Position numbers and translations under genes: made by a program
Assembly: GCA_036345935.2 (NCBI GenBank)
Contig: JADWOT020001173.1
Span: 1-64,000 of the forward strand
Source: Taenia hydatigena
Taxonomy: Eukaryota > Platyhelminthes > Cestoda > Cyclophyllidea > Taeniidae
Length of the DNA: 64,000 nucleotides
Reading direction: 5' to 3'
In this document: positions 59,176 through 64,000 of the stretch, one piece after another
Numbering within the stretch: position 1 is the stretch's first letter
Layout of the letters: each line of letters begins with the position of its first letter
The notes under the pieces: model-generated
Seen by the model: the letters and a program-made list of their open reading frames with translations, nothing else
The model's database searches: none
Told to the model about the DNA's origin: nothing

Positions 59176-61633
59176 TTACTAGACGCAGAGTAAATTGAAC
59201 CAACCTGAGACATTACTACGCAAAATCTGATAAAACTACACATCTGAAGCCTCTTTTATGCGACAAGTGATCATTAGCATCCAGTTCTAGTCGCTTCTCA
59301 CATCCAGCCAATCAGCGAGGCCTAATGACCAACATAGATTTTTTGGAGCTTCTCAGATCTGTTCGGAAGGATGTGTGCAAGTCCTGGCCACATATTCTTG
59401 TGATTTCTAATGATATTATGTTGATTTATTAATCACTAATGGGATAACTAACAGATTTAAAATATGGCTTTTAGAGCATAATGCATTGAAATATTAATGT
59501 ACCAAGTGGCGTGGTTAGCGAATCGACGTGAAGAAGGTTTATTAGTGTAACATAGGACGCTGACGTATATAATCATGGACTGTGAGAAATACATACGTTA
59601 GAGATGTTGGCCAAACAGATACAGATTGTAAAGTGTGTGCCTTGATATCGCTTTAGAATGTAGGAGAACGCAAACGCACCTTGATGTTACTAACTCGATT
59701 CGATCCTAATTGTCAAAGGTCTTTTTCAAATAAAACAACTCAATGCATGTAATGCGGGTGTGTTAATTTTCATTAATATCCGATACCGTGGACGTTCCAA
59801 GCAGCTGCACGCGCACTAAGTACAAACACACCATGACAGTGGCAATGTCACCACAAATGCACAAATGCACGAATGCTTTAACCTGTCAATGAAGAGTGCT
59901 CAAGGTGGCACTAAAGGGGAACAGCGGTCCCCTTGCAACCCCGGTAATTGAGAGGCATCCTAGAGGATGGCGGAGTGAATGTCAGTGCCAACTTATCACA
60001 TAATATCTGACTCTAGCCTAGTCACCCTTCCAGTTAGTTGCCATTAAGTATCTGCCTAATTAATTCGGTCATCACTCACTCCGATCTGGTGACCGTTGAA
60101 TTAAAGCTAGGCGACGAATGCTCAGCTGGTGGTATGGAAGACCCGACTGTGTGGTGGCGGTTCCAATGTGAGTGATGGGCAAGGCGCAGCTCATTCCCTT
60201 TATGCCATGCACCCATATGCATGACGAAAAGGTTTATCGCGCATTTCTAGGCCTAGCAATAAAAGATTTATTTAGGCCCCTGCCTTAACTACTTTCTGCT
60301 TATGAGTAGAATAGTGGAAAACAAGAGACTTTGCTTAAAGCGGAACGATTTCACGTAGCAAGAATATACTCTCAAAGACCTTCATTAGAAAACCAGAATA
60401 AAACTCTTGAATGCTCCGTGTTCTACAGCATAAATTGGTGCATCGGAGAATGTTTGATAAACCCTACTTTAGCCTTCAATGTGAGCCGTTAACTTGAGAC
60501 ATCGCTGTTATAAGTACCGCTTAAGGCCGTACATTAAAATTTTATTAGGAGCTAAAGAATTCTCGAAAGAATAGAATCGCTTCTTTTTTTTTTACTACTT
60601 CACATGCAGTAGTCACATGCACTTTGCACTGACTACTTGGCCAAATCCCTGTTTCATACTGTCAATTTACACGTTATGCCTCTGCTCTGCTCTCAGAACA
60701 CTGCGGTGCCTTGAACAAACTTTTGCCATTGCGAGTAGTCTTCGAATCACTCGTGTAAAGACAATTGCGAAATTCCGCCCTAATTATGATTCAATGAATA
60801 TCGGACACTGTGGCCAGTTGAAATAGGAAGAACCAGCCGTAAGGCTGTGGAATATTAACCGCTAAAATCAAGTTGAATGAATCAAACCGGATCTTACGAA
60901 AGCCTGATCAGTGGAACTTAAAAAAAGAGAAGATTAAACGAACATGAAAAGGAGAGCAAATCAAGCGACTGGTAAAGCGAATCCGCGATTGGCATGAGAT
61001 GCCAATGATGTTCTGTGGGAAAACGATGTTAAGGCTTGTGCAATTCAAGCCCATTGCGAGTGATTGGGCTGACCACATCTCACCGTTAACACGCTGCTTC
61101 CTTTTGTTCCATTTGGATGAAGATTTTGCAATCACGACGTCCACCTGTTTGTCTCAGTCAAAGCATAAGGGTTGCGATAGTCGAAATTCGGAATTGTGTA
61201 ATCCTTGCGCACAATCACGCCTAGGGTGTCGGACATCCAAACCCGTCAAATTCAGTTGTTGTCTCGGCCATCATTTTTATTATTCGCTATATCAATAACT
61301 CCTGCGTGAATGCAATACAATGTCATCTCCAGTCATAGATTTCCAAAGAGATTTGCACTCAGAGTTACGTCAGATGCCAGTGTCCCCCTTACATTGCCTT
61401 TCCATGCCTTTTTGCTAAACATAGACAAAATGAAGCCTATCGAGACCTCATTTGTGTTTGCATAGGGTTTGAGATGTGCAGGAAAAACTTTGTGAGGCAG
61501 CAAGTGTAGGAGAGAGAAAGGTCGCCTAGTTAAGGATTATTTTGTAGAAAAACGGGACACGAGATGCAATGGGATTTGTGATTCGTTGAGTGGACCGTTA
61601 CAAAGATCTTGCATCTTCTTGACCTCAAGCGTG

Positions 61634-63414
61634 ATCAACTGGTTTAGGAAGTTAGTTATAGCGTCACGGGGCACCTAGACCACGATGCGCAGCGTAAGTC
61701 AGTGTTACTTGCATGTGCATGCGCATTCATTTCCATCCAACCCCAACTTTAAGTTCTGCGCACAGTTTTGATTAAACAAAGGCACGGCATCCAGCTTAAC
61801 CTCGCTGAAATTGAAGTAAAGTACGTAGCTTAGTAGTTTCTTTGTGCTAGCCACATTTTCGACCAAACGAGCTCATTCGGTTCGCCTAACTAAGCGTAGT
61901 CTACAATTCGAGCTTGTTTTGTTTGTCAGTCTCAAATATCTAGTGCCAAAAATTAAGGATTCCAAAGTGACTCTTCGTCATCGTTACTAACCTGTGCTGG
62001 TAGCGTCCGAAACATTCAACAAAGTGTCAACTTCTCATTTTATATGTATAAGTGAAATGAGGTAGCGCACAACAGTTTTGCGTCATGGCGATGAGGAGTT
62101 TCTTCGTTGTAATCACCATAACTCGTATTCTGATACCCACTATTGCTTGATTTCCTTTCGATTGGGTAGCTGCATCGTGTTGTTTATTACTGCTGCGGAT
62201 CTTACCCATTACCAATGTTGCCCATCCCGCTTGCGTGATTTTCTGTACTCCGCGCGCATTTAAAGTTATTTCCTACCATTCGCTTAGTTGAGGTTGTGCG
62301 CACGCCTTTCGTTTCAACAGCGTCACTTCATCCATTTTGCCCTTAATGAAGTATATATAAGTAGGTGGCTCAAATCTTTCCTTTAACTGGTTCTATTTTT
62401 GACCAAACGAGTTCATGCGGTCCGCATCATGGCATCTGCACCAGTTGCGGAATAGGCTACGCATGCCGCGTATGCCAATAAAATTCGATTGACTGTCCCA
62501 TACGTGGATGTGAACCGATGAATACCGCTGAAATGAAATATGCTTAAAGAATAATTTCTGTAGTAAAGCCGCATTAATTAAGGTAATCGCTCCATCTCAA
62601 AGCCAACAACCAGAGTCTTCCCAGCCAATGCACCAAGCTCGTGTCATTAGGCATTGCATGTGTTGCGAAGGTGACAAACTGTGCTCAGACTTTGCGATGC
62701 CCTTCACTCTCCGTGGCTTGTTCCGTGCTTTCGCAAAAGTGCCATGTGGATCGTCTGTAGTCACTCTGTCCGATTGCGATCAGCTTGGCTTTTGCATTCT
62801 AGTTTTCGCTCTTAACCAATCTATCGCCACTTCTGTGAGTAATTTTTAGAGTTTGCAAAAGTCAAGCGTACTGAAGTTGATGCATTTAGCTTAGGATTCT
62901 TTCCTTATTAGGTAATGAATGGCTTAAATTTCCCCACATTAGCATTTTTTGGTCGAGAATAACAAAAAGCGATATTTATTTGCATCGTCATCAACGATTC
63001 ATGAAGAGCTCACACTAAATAAAGGTAAGTTAACATACAGTTGATTTGAAGATGGAATTGATTAGGGAACGTGATGATAGCATTTTTTGCATTCAAATAT
63101 GATTGATCGGAGGGGTCAGTCATGCGAAGTAGACAGAGCAAAAGTGCCTTGTGACTTCTTTTCAGCTAACTTCAGTCTCCACACTTACTGCCATTTTCGA
63201 AGTCCTTGCACTCCAATTTGTTGCAGCGCTTTACTGGAGAAGCCATCTGTACACTTGTCACGTGATTTTGGTGCTACCACACGTAATAACACGTTGTCAC
63301 AAAATAATCGCACAAGTGTACAGTGAGTGATCATGCATTAAGTGATAGGGAATAATTGGCACAAGCTAACAAGTGAGGTGGCCTTCAAATGTGATTTGGG
63401 CCTAAAGGACCAAA
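61634..63414 (+). repeat. Family C copy in IR2 right arm
   Basis: This is the mirror of 28080-29860 and a diverged relative of 15720-17420. The two internal units near 61720 and 62270 carry stops. The frame at 62628-62849 ends in TAG where the left arm has CAG (62847 T versus 28647 G), so the left arm copy is longer. Confidence 0.75.
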
Positions 63415-63598
63415 ATTTCGTGACGCTTTCTTGCCATCATTGGTTTGCGTGCGCATGAAAACCTACTGACCACTCTATTGGTCCCTCTACGGGCCTCTGA
63501 ATTGCATGGTTTGTGAGCGGTAGATAAATCAGAATGCCTAGCAGTCGTACAACGGATCTAGTCGTGTCTCGTCTGCTATTTGACTTGCTTGAGAAGAA

Positions 63599-63856
63599 GT
63601 GAGAGTACAATCAGAGGAACGTTTTAATGAGCTACTGATAAGCATTTTGGCGCAGGCAACAACTCCCCCTGCCTCTAAGCCATTTAACAAAATAATCGTC
63701 GACATTACGTGCAGCCTTCAGCTGGCTGCCGAATCCGCACATTTCTCGTTGCACTACAGGAACGACAAGTGCTCCAACATCCAGTATGCTTTTAAAGTCA
63801 CGTTATTCGCTACTGAGTTGTTAAAAATGTTGATTGGCATCACAAGGGTTGCCTAA
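63599..63856 (+). CDS. Putative 85-codon frame near the window end
   Basis: This is the counterpart of 27639-27896 with two amino-acid differences and an open frame in both arms. It is rich in Leu/Ala/Ile and could be helical. It begins with GTG right after an in-frame TGA, so an internal exon with an upstream acceptor is implied but not evident. Product unknown. Confidence 0.3.
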   Translation: MRVQSEERFNELLISILAQATTPPASKPFNKIIVDITCSLQLAAESAHFSLHYRNDKCSNIQYAFKVTLFATELLKMLIGITRVA

Positions 63857-64000
63857 TATTGACAGTCTAGCTGTCGCGAAAAGCTTGGCAGCTGACAACA
63901 AGCGAGTGGTATAAAGTGGATGGACGGATGGATAAATCAATAGGTAGCTGATAAAGGATTGGATGATTAATACGAGATACGCTTAAACATCAGTTATCAT

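Larger units (their letters stand above)
48071..64000 (-). repeat. IR2 right arm (cut by the window end)
   Basis: This is the reverse complement of 27495-43423, with sparse substitutions and single-base indels. The last bases of the window still match 27494-27540, so the true end lies outside. Most protein-like frames in this arm are on the plus strand. Outside the listed frames no gene is recognised; the right arm from about 59180 to 60600 in particular shows nothing interpretable. Confidence 0.98.

Noticed and set aside
27495..64000. IR2 as a simple hairpin-read (fold-back) artefact
   Set aside because: A fold-back of one molecule would give arms with only random errors and usually a very short spacer. 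Here there is a 4.65 kb unpaired spacer, and the substitutions cluster toward the outer ends. An inverted haplotype misjoin, however, is not excluded.
1..64000. tRNA, rRNA, CRISPR arrays or bacterial operons
   Set aside because: None was seen; repeats lack the regular short-spacer pattern of CRISPR, and no tRNA-like cloverleaf or conserved rRNA block was recognised.

Overview
The window looks like nuclear DNA of a eukaryote, most likely an animal. GC is moderate (about 40% by eye). There are no dense bacterial-style ORFs, operons, rRNA or tRNA genes. Short GT...AG intron-like stretches, AATAAA signals and microsatellites are present, and no reading frame is longer than about 145 codons. I cannot name the species. 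A flatworm-like genome would fit the composition, but that is only a guess.

The dominant structure is inverted duplication. IR1 has two almost identical arms of about 4.46 kb (2775-7235 and 9794-14254) around a 2.56 kb spacer. IR2 is far larger: its arms exceed 15.9 kb (27495-43423 and 48071-64000), its spacer is 4.65 kb, and the right arm still matches at the last base of the window, so the palindrome continues outside it. Between them lies an older, strongly diverged palindrome centred near 15674, with arms of about 1.4 kb and almost no spacer. Two very young palindromes and one old one in 64 kb suggest a locus that repeatedly grows by inverted duplication, or an assembly with inverted joins. 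Arm-to-arm substitutions and indels in IR2 argue against a simple fold-back read artefact.

Under the palindromes lie degenerate repeat families found at several places and in both orientations. Family A (1-590, 21515-22600, and mirrored in IR2) carries fragments of a probable membrane protein. Family B (603-1065 and in IR2) ends in a short exon followed by a poly(A) signal. Family C (14255-17420 and in IR2) makes up the old palindrome. The spacers of IR1 and IR2 are built from diverged pieces of the same material. A 0.2 kb dispersed repeat occurs at 1066-1281 and 26757-26968.

Region by region: 1-1281 is a rearranged A/B fragment plus the dispersed repeat; 1282-2774 is unassigned; 2775-14254 is IR1; 14255-17420 is the old palindrome; 17421-21152 is the best candidate for a real plus-strand multi-exon gene or a decayed one; 21515-22600 is family A; 22601-25000 is A/purine-rich; 25113-26968 is pyrimidine-rich with a CTTC microsatellite; 27495-64000 is IR2.

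I recognise no protein family with confidence. All coding calls are putative exons or decayed copies, and several loci read plausibly in more than one frame, so individual coding calls should be treated cautiously.
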